Assembly: GCA_963932145.1 (NCBI GenBank)
Contig: OZ010593.1
Coordinates: 29,988,396-30,052,395 of the forward strand
Length of the DNA: 64,000 nucleotides
Source of the DNA: Acanthosepion lycidas
Lineage: Eukaryota; Mollusca; Cephalopoda; Sepiida; Sepiidae
Direction: 5' to 3'
Part shown: in pieces, positions 1 through 12,530 of the stretch
Position numbering within the stretch: position 1 is the stretch's first letter
Layout: each line of letters starts with the position of its first letter
Notes under the pieces: model-generated
Databases searched by the model: none
What the model saw: only the letters and a program-made list of their open reading frames with translations
What the model was told of the DNA's origin: nothing
Program-made: the position numbers and the translations under genes

Positions 1-951
1 AATTTGCTACGCCCCATTTTGAACTTGGCTATTTCATTATGAATTTGCTTAGTCGCAAAATGACTTTGATCAGTCCCAAATTGAACTTGAAATGGTATAG
101 ATATGAAAAAGGTATTTCAGAACATGACTTGAGTTTTTAGATTAATATTATGGTTTTGTAGCATTTGCGACAAAACTACCAAATTGTCGACTATTCTTTG
201 TTCAATATCCTTATGTCTTTTATTAAATTTGATAATTAATCAGCCCACTGAATGTTTAGTATTAATTTAACCTTCTAAATTTTCTTGACTGGTTAATGGT
301 ATTTGCCATCATTGCTTTCATTCCAATTCCAGACCAAAGTTTCTGTTTTGGAAAGGTTTATCTTGAGTTCTACCTTGAGGGTGTCGGCATTTTGTTCAAG
401 ATCATACTACCATGCTTGTCCTCAACATATACATACCAACTCTAGAGTAAAAACAGAAACATTATTATCTATTAGTCAATTCACTAGGGATATATTATGG
501 AATATTTAAATGATCAATACTCATTTCTTTATATCTGTGCTTGTACACATGTAGAATATAGTCTTGAAAGAGATTAAATAGATTGGGACTCATTTCCTCC
601 TTGTTGTACCGCTGATGAGGTTTGAAATGTTTGGGTCTTCATCAAACATATATTATCTTTTGGATCAATATATTTCCTCCACCAGATCAAGAAATTCAGA
701 AGAGTTAAAGCTTGGAAGATGGTTTTTGCTGGATGAGAATAAAGCAGTCTCTATTGGCGTGAGATCAGCATATCAGGTATACAACATTCTTTTCAGTAAG
801 TATGTGATATCTTGAAGTTGTTTGATGATATATATCTGCTGTTAGTGTTTAAAAGAACAAGCTATAGGGAAATGAATGCTATTTAATCTGAGGAAGAAAT
901 ATAAAGAGATGATAATCAATTCATTGCAAACAACTGTTATTTCTTTTGCAG
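1..951. other. Intron of gene 1, nothing recognised
   Basis: AT-rich sequence upstream of the first visible gene 1 exon. Short open frames at 303-509 and 615-815 have no recognisable domain, no cysteine pattern and no convincing splice sites in phase 1. I see no repeat or RNA gene here. It is taken as intron because the exon at 952 begins with a split codon and so needs an upstream exon. Confidence 0.5.
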
Positions 952-993
952 GGGACTGTGAAAATAATTGTACAAGAGAAAAGACGGCTCTGG
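952..993 (+). CDS. Gene 1 exon a: small cysteine exon of a secreted WAP-type protein
   Basis: A 42-nt exon with a pyrimidine-rich acceptor ending in ttttgcag and a consensus donor GTAAGT. Read in phase 1 it encodes DCENNCTREKTAL, that is one C-x3-C pair and then a charged stretch. Both ends are phase 1, so the exon can be added or skipped without a frame shift. This phase and the cysteine content match the better supported exons downstream. The protein start and signal peptide lie left of the window. The C-x3-C spacing equals that between C2-C3 or C7-C8 of the WAP domain at the C-terminus, but alone it is too short to assign to a fold. The exon call rests on splice sites, phase and cysteines; there is no transcript evidence. 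Confidence 0.65.
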
Positions 994-1357
994 GTAAGTA
1001 AAACAGTTTAAAAATTAAAACTTCTTTCTAACATTCGCTAATTCAAAAGAATAAGAATTAATTTTCATTCATTTATAATATTCTTTCATTCTTCTATCAG
1101 AATTTCTAATCTTATAAATAGCTTCCATAATTGTCTTTTGAAATATTCTAATTCTATTATAGCATTCCTTAATTCTCATGTTACAGATTAACATTCCTCT
1201 TTCCAAATGCATTTTTTTGAAAATTTTATTTATTCGTTATGAAAATTAAATCATAGCATTGTAATTTTGGGTGGGAAACCACTGACTCCTGTCAGTTGAA
1301 TATTATTAGAAATGATCTTATTTCTTATAATTACTTATTCTTTATATCTCTTTTCAG

Positions 1358-1393
1358 AATCATGTTGTTCAAATTTTGACAATTTATTTACAG
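1358..1393 (+). CDS. Gene 1 exon b: small CC-containing exon
   Basis: A 36-nt exon between a strong acceptor (tatctcttttcag) and a GTAAGT donor, phase 1 at both ends. It encodes SCCSNFDNLFT. The split codon shared with exon a gives Glu, so the junction reads ESCC, reminiscent of the EKCC core of the real WAP domain further down. The two cysteines expected after a WAP CC pair are absent, so if this is a WAP fragment it is incomplete. It lies only 364 bp after exon a and before a 17.9-kb intron full of mobile elements. The exon call is inference from splice signals and frame. Confidence 0.55.
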
Positions 1394-2064
1394 GTAAGTT
1401 TAAAATTTTTTATATATTTAAAACAGTCAAGTTTGATCGATCTATCAGGAAAATATTTTCGCCTATAGTTTTGTGACATTGAGTTATCCCCCTTACACTC
1501 ATCAACCAAGGAAAATTAATTTGAAAAAAAACATATTCAAAAATTCATACGTGAAAAACGTCTGATAATAATAAGGCTTCACACAATATATCGTCGTTTT
1601 ATGGCCTGGTTAAATTAGTTCACATTACACTTTCTTAAACATCGCAAATAGGCGCATGGCCAAGAGTTTAAAATGTTAGAAGATCCCAGCATTACAAAGT
1701 TTGAATCTCACAATGGTCAATTTATCAAGATATCTTGATAATAAAACATTCTGTGAGTTGACAAAATCCTTGTAAGTGAAGTTGGATAGAAAAACAGTTC
1801 GGAAGCCATAACTAGTTATGCTCGTACGAAGCCACAAGTCATTGTAACAGAAGGTTTATATGTAGGATTCGAAGGAGAAATATCGTTACCAAGAGGGACT
1901 CTGTTTCGAATTCTGCTGGAGAGTAAATATTTTCATTACTAAGATTTCTCAAATATTCAGGCCGGTCGACGAAAATAAATTAATATACTGTTTTAATAAA
2001 TAAACATCGCATTTCCTCAAATATAGGTATGCACTAAAATCTATAGGATTAAAATAAAAATAAG

Positions 2065-2066
<2 letters not shown>

Positions 2067-2124
<58 letters not shown>
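2067..2124. repeat. (TA)n microsatellite
   Basis: About 58 bp of uninterrupted TA. It replaces the position where the 3' hairpin end of the adjacent minus-strand Helitron would be expected. Confidence 0.95.
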
Positions 2125-2126
<2 letters not shown>

Positions 2127-2848
2127 TACGACTTATACAGCAATCGCTATCACTTGACTTAAAATATTTTTGCCCTTCCTTACCTTTAAAGGAGTGCTCT
2201 TTGCCGTGCTGATGTTGCTACATGCCTTACTTCTTGCATATCTCACACTGCGAATGTCTTCTAAGCTCTATACTAAACATTAAATCTGTTACGAAAAAAG
2301 AACAAAACAAAATGAAGACAAAACGATCAGCTTTAAAAAAGGATTCGTAACTGGAAAAACCGAATGAAAAAAGAATGTTAACAACAAATACTTTTTCACA
2401 CCCAATCCAGTTCTGCGGAATCAGAATCAACGTTGAATTTAAGCAAGCGAATGAGCCAATTGGAATAAAGTGCCATGCAGATTTAAATTTTTCCCACTTG
2501 TGACGAATGCAGCTATTGATTTTTTTTTTGCATGCTAGCATGCTAGTTAACAATCGTGTCAGTCAGCTGTTGGCTCTCACGCTGGCCAATAGAATCTTCC
2601 TGCCTATTCGTGGCAGCCGGCTATTGGCTCTCACTCTGAAATGACCGCAAGTTACTTGAAAACTATCGTAGAAACATGAAAAAATCGATTATTTCCACTA
2701 TCGATGGGAGTTGGGAAATGCAAAGTCAGTCTTGGCCTTCCCGCTAACTTGGAGCATGTGCATGTAAATTTTGGTACAAATCCGTCGAAAATTGCGGTCG
2801 TGTCATTCGTTACACACACACATCCTCCCTCTTATAGATAGAGATTTG
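2125..2848 (-). mobile_element. Helitron-like non-autonomous element, copy 1
   Basis: This stretch matches the element at 48033-48779 over nearly its full length: same order, same anchors (cgtacgact near the left end, tcgatgggagttggga near the right), with scattered substitutions. Its right edge, read on the minus strand, starts TCTCTATCTATAAGAGG, a Helitron-like 5' TC end followed by a GT-rich run. The 3' end with the hairpin and CTAG seen in the 48-kb copy is missing and a TA tract sits there. It carries an open frame on the minus strand (2227-2553, 108 codons) that is also open in the other copy. It encodes no helicase and must be mobilised in trans. Confidence 0.65.
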
Positions 2849-3400
2849 TTTTTTGATTTTGTTGACTGCACAGTATAGCAGGATCAGTTGGGCACCATCT
2901 GTGAGGCTAAAAGAGTACCATGATGCAATCCACTCCGCCAGAAATTTGGAAACGACATACTATACTGATTGGCTTTCGCACAAAAAGCTCCAATACGAAC
3001 ATTTCAGAGTGTTTGCGTGTCATTCTAAGGAGAATGCAGAGAATTCGGAAATAGTTGTATGAGTCTAATCGTGATTACGAAGGTGTTTGGAGTGATCACA
3101 AGTAATGGCGACGTTATGCCGCTATTTATCTTCCAACAAGGCCTCAGACTGAACACAGAGGCTTACATCAAGTGCCCTGGGGAGGTAATGCTGCCCTGGG
3201 TCAAGTAGGTTGCTGCTGGAAGGCCCTATGTTTGGCCAGATGACTCTGCACCAGGCTACACAAGCAGGAAAACCCAATCATGGCTGTCAAACCAATTTCT
3301 GGTGCCACATCACCCGCTACGTCCGGCCACCTAACTCCCTTGTATCAGTATTGACGGCCTAAATCAATCCGTACATTTTTTACTTTACAAATGTGTAAGC
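2849..3400 (+). pseudogene. Mariner-like DDE transposase fragment
   Basis: From about 3075 the + strand reads, with interruptions, VFGVITSNGDVMPLFIFQQG, then LNTEAYIKC, LPWVK and AAGRPYVWPDDSAPGYTSRK. These are the blocks around the second catalytic Asp of a mariner-like transposase family common in marine invertebrates. An in-frame stop follows LPWVK and the frame decays after the DSAP block. The upstream 2850-3060 part matches the element at 61083-61480 (both contain the tract leading to FRVFAC). The left end abuts a Helitron, so the element was probably cut by that insertion. Dead copy. Confidence 0.75.
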
Positions 3401-4497
3401 AAACTAAAAGTAAACAAGAGAAACAACACGAAAAACCGTTTTTATAACAAGAACACTATTCATATTTATTTTTAAGTATGTAATGACGTATAAGCATAGG
3501 GGGTTACTTCCCTTTGACTGGAATCAAAGTCTTTACTAACGAAACATTTTTTTTATCTGACCTCATAAAAAGTTGAATGAACTTGCCACTCAAAATGTTC
3601 TCTTTGAAAGAGTTGAATTGAAAGAATTCTGTAAAGATTGAAAATATCTTGATGAATTTTTAACTTCAGAAGAGTTGAAGGAGTGAATGTTCCATGGTGT
3701 TTGTAATTAAGTTTCTATTACTTGTAGTTGAATATTCGTAATATGTTGATGCTTATAATATTCTGTAATATTCATAATGTTTGTAATTAAGTTTCGTACG
3801 TACATGTATGTGTGCGTGCGTGAATATGCTTTCATAGCTTCCGCCCGAAAAGGGTCGAGACGAGACGCGGTGTCTTAAACAGCGACATTTTAGTAAGCGA
3901 GTGGAATCAAGAACGAACTTGTGTCTGGTATTTATAATCAACGTAATCACGTGATCGGCTCCTGGAAGGCATAGACAGAATTTGGCGGAAATATTTTTTC
4001 GTCAGGTCAGAAACTTGGTCGATGTTATTCGGACGTAGTTGAGAACATGATTTAAATAATAATTGACAAATTAGAAGTGATAAAAATATCAAGGCTCTGT
4101 GATCCACTTTTTACACAGAATTGCACAAAAATTGACATTGATAAAAAAAAAGTGGTAGCAGAATTAAAAACGTCAGAATGAAACCCCATGATTACTATGT
4201 GGGGATTGCAGTTAGAGCAAAGAAACCAACAAAACTCCCTGTAACACCAAAGATGAACTGAAGGCAAGGATTATGGCAGCATTCACAACTTAAACAAGAA
4301 GACAGTCTAGAAGAGTTGCAGGAGATTCCGAATTCGCCTGGAGGCTGTGGATGAAACTAATGACGATTTTATTCAGTAAATTTACTCTTTAGTATTTCAA
4401 GATATTTTTGAGTAATTTTGGTTAATATATCTGTTAAAAATATCAGTGTTATTTTCATTTTTGCGTAGACGACAATTTATCCACCCCACTCTGTATA
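3401..4497. other. Intronic sequence without recognised genes
   Basis: No coding exon with splice sites, no RNA gene and no clear element boundary. The short open frames on the minus strand at 3753-4267 overlap one another and show no motif. The tract gtttgtaattaagtttc occurs twice (about 3700 and 3780), a small local duplication. Confidence 0.4.
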
Positions 4498-4543
4498 CAC
4501 GCGCGCGCACGCACACACACACACACGCATACACACACACACG

Positions 4544-4590
<47 letters not shown>
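4498..4590. repeat. Compound (CG/CA)n-(TA)n microsatellite
   Basis: Alternating purine-pyrimidine run of CG, CA and then TA dinucleotides, directly next to the foldback element that follows. Confidence 0.9.
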
Positions 4591-4597
<7 letters not shown>

Positions 4598-5009
4598 AAC
4601 AATAGGAATTAGGATTACTCCATAATATTGATGACCATCATTTCACACTGTAAAATTAAAATTAAATTACAAGGATTTTCAAATCCATCAGGTTAAAAAG
4701 AAAATCAAAATAAAAACTAGCTAAGACTGATTTTAAAAGCCAGGAAGAAGTAAAAAAAAAAAAAAAAAAAAAAAACGGAAAAAAAGAAATAGAGAGAAAC
4801 AGAATAAAGAGAAACAGAATGGAGAGAAAACAAGAAAGAGGAAGAGGAAGGAAAAGAGAGTATATAGGAAGTAGCCTTGTCCAGATATAATAATAGTGTG
4901 AGGAGACATACACTGGCTAAGACTGATTTAAAAAACCAGGAAGAATTTTAATTTTACAAGGTGAAATGATGATCATCAATATTATGGCATAATCCTAATT
5001 CCTTTTGTT
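4598..5009. mobile_element. Foldback/MITE-like element with inverted arms
   Basis: The left arm begins aacaataggaattaggatta (4598) and its inverted copy ends at about 5009 (taatcctaattccttttgtt). The arms pair over roughly 65 bp with mismatches. Two direct copies of a ggctaagactgattt-type motif (about 4720 and 4915) and a purine-rich poly-A tract lie between them. No protein is encoded. A non-autonomous DNA transposon is likely; the superfamily is not identified. Confidence 0.6.
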
Positions 5010-5060
5010 TATAATTTATATGTTCTGTTTGAATAAAACATTAAGCTCTCTCTGTGAATC

Positions 5061-5130
5061 AGTTTTAATATTTTATTATATTATTATTATATTAATAGGA
5101 TTCACTTGGATTATATATCAACTGGATTTC

Positions 5131-5165
<35 letters not shown>

Positions 5166-5222
5166 TAAAAATCCGTGGGTAAGTAATCCAAGTAGATCCT
5201 AATAATATAAAATATTAAAACT
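5061..5222. repeat. Inverted repeat around a (TA)n tract
   Basis: agttttaatattttattata at 5061 recurs inverted at about 5200-5220, and ggattcacttggatta (5099) pairs with taatccaagtagatcc (about 5183). The loop is a 28-bp TA run, so the whole unit is a hairpin. Confidence 0.6.
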
Positions 5223-5284
5223 ATTGCCAAGCCCCTGAGAGAATATACCGGGGATGTAATGGCCATCTGAATGGTGTAATAGAG

Positions 5285-5288
<4 letters not shown>

Positions 5289-5351
<63 letters not shown>
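5289..5351. repeat. (TA)n microsatellite
   Basis: About 62 bp of pure TA, immediately followed by a half copy of the foldback element found intact at 43102-43293. Confidence 0.95.
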
Positions 5352-5355
<4 letters not shown>

Positions 5356-5362
5356 TTTATTT

Positions 5363-5455
5363 AAAAAAAAAATTATGACATAAATATGTTATAAAATCAC
5401 TACAAAAATAGCCATTTTGTTTCAACACCCTCAGTGTCTTATCAAGTGATGATGT
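5363..5455 (+). mobile_element. Single arm of the 43.1-kb foldback element
   Basis: The tract attatgacataaatatgtt, then caaaaatagccattttgttt and gtgtcttatcaagtgatgat, matches one arm of the palindrome at 43102-43293. Only one arm is present, so this is a truncated copy. Confidence 0.6.
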
Positions 5456-5700
5456 CGAATGTAAAATAAATGGTTTTAAAAGTTTCAAATTAATTAACAA
5501 TCCTTCGCAAGGGGAAAACGTTGTTACAAAAGCTAGATTAACCAATCAAAATACAAGTATAGGAAAATTCAAAAAGCTTGACAACGAAGTCATGTTATAA
5601 TATCTATTCAGATGTTTAAAATATGGGTAGTATTTAAAAAGAATTTATTCTAACCAATAATTACTAAATTATATGATAAAATTTAATATTGAAATTAAAA

Positions 5701-6494
5701 ACTGCTAATTTCAAAATCAAAATTTAATCGCTATTAAGTTTACAACTATAACATTACTGAGGAGAAAAGAAGAAATATATATGTTATTCAATTTATTTCT
5801 TCATTGAAGTTACTTTAGCTAATTTTATATCCGGTCCTTTGACAATATGTATATATTTTAATCCTAGGAGTGTGTGAATGGGGTCCTAAACTCATGCGTA
5901 AAACAAACACAATCAGATTATAATATATAAGCACCCAGATATATTTATATATATATATACACACACAAAAAGAGACGAGACAGAAAACATCTCCACGGTC
6001 CTTCATGAAAAAAAAAAAAGAAAAAAAAAGAAGGAAATGGGGTGGGGAAGGGAAACGAACACACACGTACATACATACACAATTAAAAGTGAATGCACTT
6101 TCCATACACATAGACACCTATAAATACATGCACACACATCCACAGACATTGACCCAGACAATCGGATACAACAACCAATAAATATTTAAGACTGAAAGTG
6201 TCATTAAACAAATGCTAACCACTTATTGAATATAACTTAAGCGAGCAAATATACAAAGATAAAAATGATTAAAAATAATATTATTTAATATATTAAAATA
6301 GTGTATGTAAATATAAAATCGGACATCAAAGTCAACAGTAACACCCATAGGTAACTTCGATGTCCACTAAATGTCGCTAAAGTAACTTCAATGAAGAAAT
6401 AAATTGAATAACATATATATTTTTTCTTTTCTCTTCAGTAATTTTATAGTTATAAACTTAATAGCGATTAAATTTTGATTTTGAAATTAGCAGT
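5701..6494. mobile_element. Large foldback element, arms about 120 bp
   Basis: The left arm (5701-5821: actgctaatttcaaaatcaa through gaagttactttagct) is repeated inverted at 6375-6494 with few differences. The roughly 550-bp centre has A-runs, TA tracts and no coding capacity. It lies in the large intron of gene 1. Family not recognised. Confidence 0.65.
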
Positions 6495-7254
6495 GTGTGT
6501 GTGTATGTATGTATGTAAAAAGAAAGAACAGTAAGATATATAACCGGTGTTCTTATAGATATTTTTATTTTTACAAAATAGTTCTCAATGTAAATTTACA
6601 GAGCATTAATATTATAAATTAATTGACTTAAAATATGTTTTTTTCGCTACACAGTTCTAACCATATTTCAAAAATGGAAGCTAAAAGCCGCGAATTTAAT
6701 TTTGTAATTAAATTAAAGACATTAGTTTCATTTCATCCTCAAGCGGATTTTGGAGTAACTTTAAAAATTACTGGGTTTTAAATACACAGCTAAAACAAAA
6801 TTCATGTTTCCAAGGTTACAGATAAATCTATTTTGCTAGACTAGAGATGTCTGGGTTTTCAATATGTCTATATTTTAATGTATCAGTTATTGTTACGTTT
6901 TGGTAGTGGGTAGGGGTGTATTTTTTAATGAAATCTAACATCCTTTAAAAAGCGTGTCGTCTGGATTTTTTTTGATTTTTTTTCTTTTATAAATTTTATT
7001 GTTAACGGCTAAAATTCTTACGGCATTTTTTTCCTTCGTATATTTTAGCTTTTCTATATGAACATATCGAAGTATTACCCTATTTACTAATCCAATAATG
7101 AAAGGCCGAAGACGAATTTCTTCAACTGTTACAGTTTGTCAATCTTTTCGAATTAATTAATTCTTTGTATTTTTTTCAACTTTCCTTGAAACATTATGTA
7201 GTTCCAAATATTATACTTGATTAACAGAAACATTCCTTCATTTCTTTTATGCAT
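6495..7254. other. Intronic sequence, nothing recognised
   Basis: AT-rich sequence without splice-flanked exons, RNA genes or repeats I can match elsewhere in the window. Confidence 0.4.
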
Positions 7255-7475
7255 GTATTATAAATTAATTTATAAAACTCTGGTACCTAGACTTCATGAA
7301 TTTAAGTGCAATACTAGATTGGTAACAAGATCATTTTACAGTTGAATTGGCTAGATATAACCGCAACTTCTTTGCAGATTTTACTCTCGCATGTGGAACT
7401 CTCTTCCGGTTTCTGGATTTCCAGCGAGTTTGTCCTTCAAAAATTTTAATATGCCTTGTTTGTGGGTAAATTGAA
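7255..7475 (+). pseudogene. Non-LTR retrotransposon ORF2 C-terminal scrap
   Basis: Related to the better preserved fragment at 8935-9450. The order is a block around RLHEF, then FTVELAR, then a tract translating to RMWNSLPVSGFPAS. The frame is broken and no catalytic motif is present. A 5'-truncated, decayed LINE copy. Confidence 0.6.
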
Positions 7476-8436
7476 AAAAAAAATGTAAATTGTAGAAGTT
7501 ACCTCCCTTGGTATGCGCCTTTGAAACTTTTTATTTATTCACGAGACCTTAACAAAAAATATTATTAATTCAAAGGTGTACATCAGATATTCAAAGAAAT
7601 ACATGATAATTATGAATTCTAATCATTCTCTTACCATAAGAATTTTTATTTGGGTAATCTAACAAATAGAACAAATTCAAATTAATTTCGGTTACACTCG
7701 TGTTACCGGGTTTAAGAGAGATAACTCTGTGTATATCAGTTGTTTATCTGCTAGCTTCCAAGTCCATTGTATTATAGAACGCTTGGTAGGAACTGACACT
7801 CACTCATGTAGTCACCGTCTACGAGACTGGCTTTCTCAGACCGCACTTTGCCATGCTTTAGAATGAATGTTTCCTTTCAGATAAGAACTTACCTAATTAT
7901 TTTGTGTGGTTTTCTACAGAAAAGACTGTGGGGCGCTAATGAGATTTGGTAAGAAATGTATCAGAAGGGTTTTTGACGAAGGTTGCGTTTTGAAATTAGC
8001 ACACCACATTTAATTTGCAAAGAAACATGAAAAAAAATGATAAGAGATCATTGAATGGTCATCAAGAAAAAACATGTTTTGAAAACAAGTAAATATACAA
8101 TTGTGTTAATGACAATAAGGTTTGAGGCGTAAAAAGTTCTTCCCCTTATATCGTGTGGGAATACAAATATGTGTTGTAAGAACTTTTCTTGTTTAAATTT
8201 GTTAGAGTTCAAGAATATTTGATACTTGAGTTTGAAAGTGAGAATGTTGTGCGAAAGCATGATAAAGTCTTGAATAGTTCACTTGGTTTTTGAAACAGAT
8301 AGTTCACAGTGTTGTGTGTATGTAACTTATGTCTGTGTGTGTGTGTTTGAGTAGAAGATTGAGAATACACATACGTGGTTTAAAGGCTCTGAAATTTAGT
8401 CGTCTACTAATGTTCTTCCTTTAATTTCTACTATAT

Positions 8437-8545
8437 ATACACATAACATAGGCTCCAGGGAGGAGAGCGGGGAAAATATTGTAAAAAGTGTCAATGGAAA
8501 CCCCTTGTGTTTTAGTGGCCTTGCTCCCTTGCATAGGGTGACACC
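8437..8545 (+). mobile_element. LINE 3' tail fragment
   Basis: ccttgtgttttagtggcctt, followed by a tract ending in agggtgacacc, resembles the 3' end shared by the LINE fragments elsewhere in the window, for example inverted at 27795-27850. Non-coding remnant. Confidence 0.4.
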
Positions 8546-8583
8546 GATTAAGAATATGTATATATATAAAATATATGGACATT

Positions 8584-8618
<35 letters not shown>

Positions 8619-8934
8619 GACACAAAATACCGCTCGTTACGGTAAGATAAAACCTTTGAATTCGTTAACAAATGTTAGATTTATTATTTATTTTAAAGCA
8701 TGTAGCTAAAAAGCGTTAATTATTGACGTCAACTAGATTTTAAAATCCGTCTATCCTAAAAACCTTTTCACGTGACAACGTTTAATCTGAACGATTATAT
8801 ATGTTGTTGTCTTGACATTATAAAATGTTGCTTGTACAAAAGAAAATCCAGGGAAAATAAATCCAGTGATTGTTTCTAAAAATCATACAATTTATGATTC
8901 AATATTAGACACATTTAGATTATCGCAATGTTCA

Positions 8935-9450
8935 AAATTACTTACTGTATTCTTGACCAAGTTTATTTTTTATTTCCTTGATAAGATCCCAAAAAGAACC
9001 AACAATATTATTGGTCCTGATTTGGTGGCTCGGCTCGGCTTTAGTCACTTACCTATCGCCGTAAGGTTGCTACTCTATGCTTTTATACTTTCATGGTGAT
9101 TGTTCGGGTGAATTCTTCGCTATGTACCTAGACTTTATGAATTTATGCGCAGTACTAGACTGGCGTCGAGATCTCATCAATTTACACTTTACAGTTGAGC
9201 TGGTTCGATGTAGCCGTTTGTTCTATACTTACATTTTCTTTTCTCGCATTTCTTGCTCATGGAACTCCCTTCCGACTCCATGTTTTCCAGCCAACTTTAA
9301 TCTGCAAAAATTTAAATGTAACGAAAATCACTATCTACTATTCTTCGAATTATTCTTTTATCACCTTGCTTATTAATTCTAATTCTAATTCTTCCACACA
9401 CTGTAACCCTTTGCGTTTCAGTGGATTTACTCTCTTGCTTGAGATAATAC
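8935..9450 (+). pseudogene. Non-LTR retrotransposon, ORF2 C-terminal region
   Basis: Frames on the + strand read LDKIPKRTNNIIGPDLVARL, then a frameshift into VELVRCSRLFYTYIFFSR and SWNSLPTPCFPANFNLQKFK. This succession (IIGPDL ... RCSR..Y...FF.R ... WNSLP..CFP..NLQ.FK) is the conserved region after the reverse transcriptase in a Jockey/CR1-type LINE family. The RT domain and endonuclease are missing, so the copy is 5'-truncated. The same block recurs on the minus strand at 11.9-12.5, 27.8-28.4 and 51.2-51.8 kb. Confidence 0.75.
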
Positions 9451-9454
9451 TGTT

Positions 9455-10614
9455 TATCCCGCCACTAATTCGGTATAAATTTTCGACGCCCAAAGTTTAA
9501 AATGAATTTAAAAAAATTAAAATGCATTCTTGAAGATTTCTTTCTAGCTTTAATTGAAAGCTAAATGATTTAAACTATTTCCAGTGAGCAAAATACTCTG
9601 GTGTATTTCAACTAGAAATTATATAAATTGGAATGTCAAATATTTGCCGGATTTAAAAAAAATCTGTTTACTCGCGGCCATTTTTACATTTTTAACAAGT
9701 TTTAAAATAAAATTTAATTATCGGTTTAAAAAATCTTCCAAAAAAATATATTTGTGACATTTGGGTAAAATTAGCAATTTTAAAGTTAAATTATCTGATC
9801 TGAAATAAATATTACTTACTTATATCATAAAAAGTAGTAGTATACAAATATTTCTTAGCAACGGTCCTGTTTTTCTCATGTCTATTGACATTATCAATGA
9901 GCTATAAGGCGTTGAAAACTAGTATAGGTGACCAAAATTAACGTAAATTCTTAAGACAATAGTGTTATTTATATATCTTATTTATAAAAGCAATTAAAAG
10001 CTTTTCTAATTAAATAATGTCATAGTATTATTACATTTTTAGTTTACCATTCGGAGCAGATTTTAGGAAAAAAATTAAAAGTTTGACAAAAAAATTGAAT
10101 GATTTATATTTCCCAAATAGTCATACTTTTAACTAATATAAAAATTTTAGAAAAAAAAAAAACACAATTTCACGAAATTTCATGAAATTAAGTAAGTGTG
10201 TGTGGGGGCAACATTTAAAAAAATATTTTTTTTAGCAAGATTTTCTAAAACAAAAAAAAAATCAAAAATAATTTCATTCTTTTGTGAATAAGTCCTGAAA
10301 GTTTCATTAAAATCCGACAATTTTTTGATCTTGAAAGAATTTCCAAATCAATGTTTTTCACCGGAAAAAAGCGTAAAAAAAGTAATGGTAAAAATTACAT
10401 CACCCGCTGACGTAAAAAATAAAAGAAGATTTTTAACCAAAATTTTGAACATGTTAGAAAGATTTATAAAAAAATTAAGAATTATTAAAAAATACTTTTG
10501 TCTTTCCTTTTAATAATAACATAAACATTTTGACAATAAAACTTTGTTTTTATTAAATTTGGGGCCTTTTTTCATCATGCTATACTGTTTTTTAGCGAAA
10601 AAGTGGAGGTACCT
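9455..10614 (+). mobile_element. TIR element, AGGTACCTCCACT family, copy A (left end lost)
   Basis: Homologous to 14867-16299. Shared anchors are ccactaattcggtataaatt near the left, tggtgtatttcaa, ctcccgctgacgtaaa or its variant, and the right end AGTGGAGGTACCT, which is the inverse of copy B's left end. The leftmost TIR bases are replaced by LINE sequence. Homopolymer A and T runs and no transposase: a non-autonomous DNA transposon. Confidence 0.65.
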
Positions 10615-11417
<803 letters not shown>

Positions 11418-11745
11418 CAACGAAACATTCATACAAAAATTAAATTAGTAAAGTTAATAGAAAATGACGAAATCCCTTCGCTAACAAAATTTTAAAGATG
11501 CATTAACCTACTAATCACTCGATGAATGTTATGATCTTTGTTTTTTAAAATTATAAGCTGCATAAGCTCTTTCTTAAATATGCGAGTACTTTTGACTGTA
11601 TATTCAGTCATCTTAAGGCATGGAAATTATTTTTTGGGGTAAAATTCAGGTAACATCCGAAACGAAAAAATATAATGCGAATCGAAATTGTTTTTTATTT
11701 TTTAATGTTTTATTGATCGGCAGTCGCAACCCTAAGGTTGAGTAA

Positions 11746-11775
11746 TATATATATATATTATATACATATATACAC

Positions 11776-11841
<66 letters not shown>
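11746..11841. repeat. (TA)n microsatellite
   Basis: TA runs separated by a short tacatatatacacat island, ending next to the LINE fragment at 11890. Confidence 0.95.
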
Positions 11842-11844
<3 letters not shown>

Positions 11845-11889
11845 TCTAAAGGACCAGAAGTGACGTTTCTGTTGACATAACTACGCATG

Positions 11890-12530
11890 CGCAAAAAGAG
11901 GGGCGGTAATATTTTTTTTAAGCAAATCGCTCCAAGCAAGTGGGATGTGCCACGAGCACGCAAGGTGTTACAGAGAGTAAGAGTAAAGAGGAGTGTTTTG
12001 AAAAAGGATAAAGAGAAGGTCAGGCATCAGAAGATGTCGATTGATATTACATTTGAATATTTGAAGATTATAGCTATCAGGGAAGCAAGTGATAGGAAAG
12101 GAGTTCCACTGACGGGGGGTGTAGGATAATAAGCAGTTGGAGTAGAAGAGATAGCTACATTTAGTCGTTTCGACAGTGAAAGTCTGGGACCGAGATGTCA
12201 ACCTAGTAGCACGCTTAAATTCATGCAGTTTGGGAACCACTGAAAGTAGCTCGTCGGAGTAATTGTCATGAAAATACTCGTAGAAAAGACAGAGGGAAGC
12301 CACAGCACGTCTGTGAGAATGTGACTGTAGACGGGATGCCAAGATCAGGACCAATCGCGTTGTTTACCGTCTCTGGAATTTTCTCGAAGACCTCGAGATG
12401 AATAACGGGAGCACCAGACCATATATTGCAAGCAGTGTTCCATGTAAGGACGAATGGTTGATTTATAGATTTGAAGGACGGACTCAGGCGAGAAAAACCT
12501 TCTGGCGCAACACAGCACAAACGTTTGATT
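11890..12530 (-). pseudogene. Non-LTR retrotransposon, ORF2 C-terminal region
   Basis: The minus strand reads QSHSHRRAVASLCLFYEYFH, ELLSVVPKLHEFKRATRL, then FTVETTKCSYLFYSNC and QWNSFPITCFPDSYNLQIFK in one open stretch (11968-12354). Upstream, in another frame, are RPYMEHCLQYMVW and NAIGPDL (12266-12539). This is the best preserved C-terminus of the LINE family also seen at 8935. Two frameshifts and the missing RT core make it a dead 5'-truncated copy. Confidence 0.8.

Noticed and set aside
615-815. 66-codon open frame as an upstream gene 1 exon
   Set aside because: No cysteines, no phase-1 acceptor, and the only nearby donor (GTATAC at 777) is in the wrong phase.
7917-7945. Possible exon between a ctacag acceptor and a GTAAGA donor
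   Set aside because: In the phase 1 required by gene 1 it hits a stop; only another phase is open.
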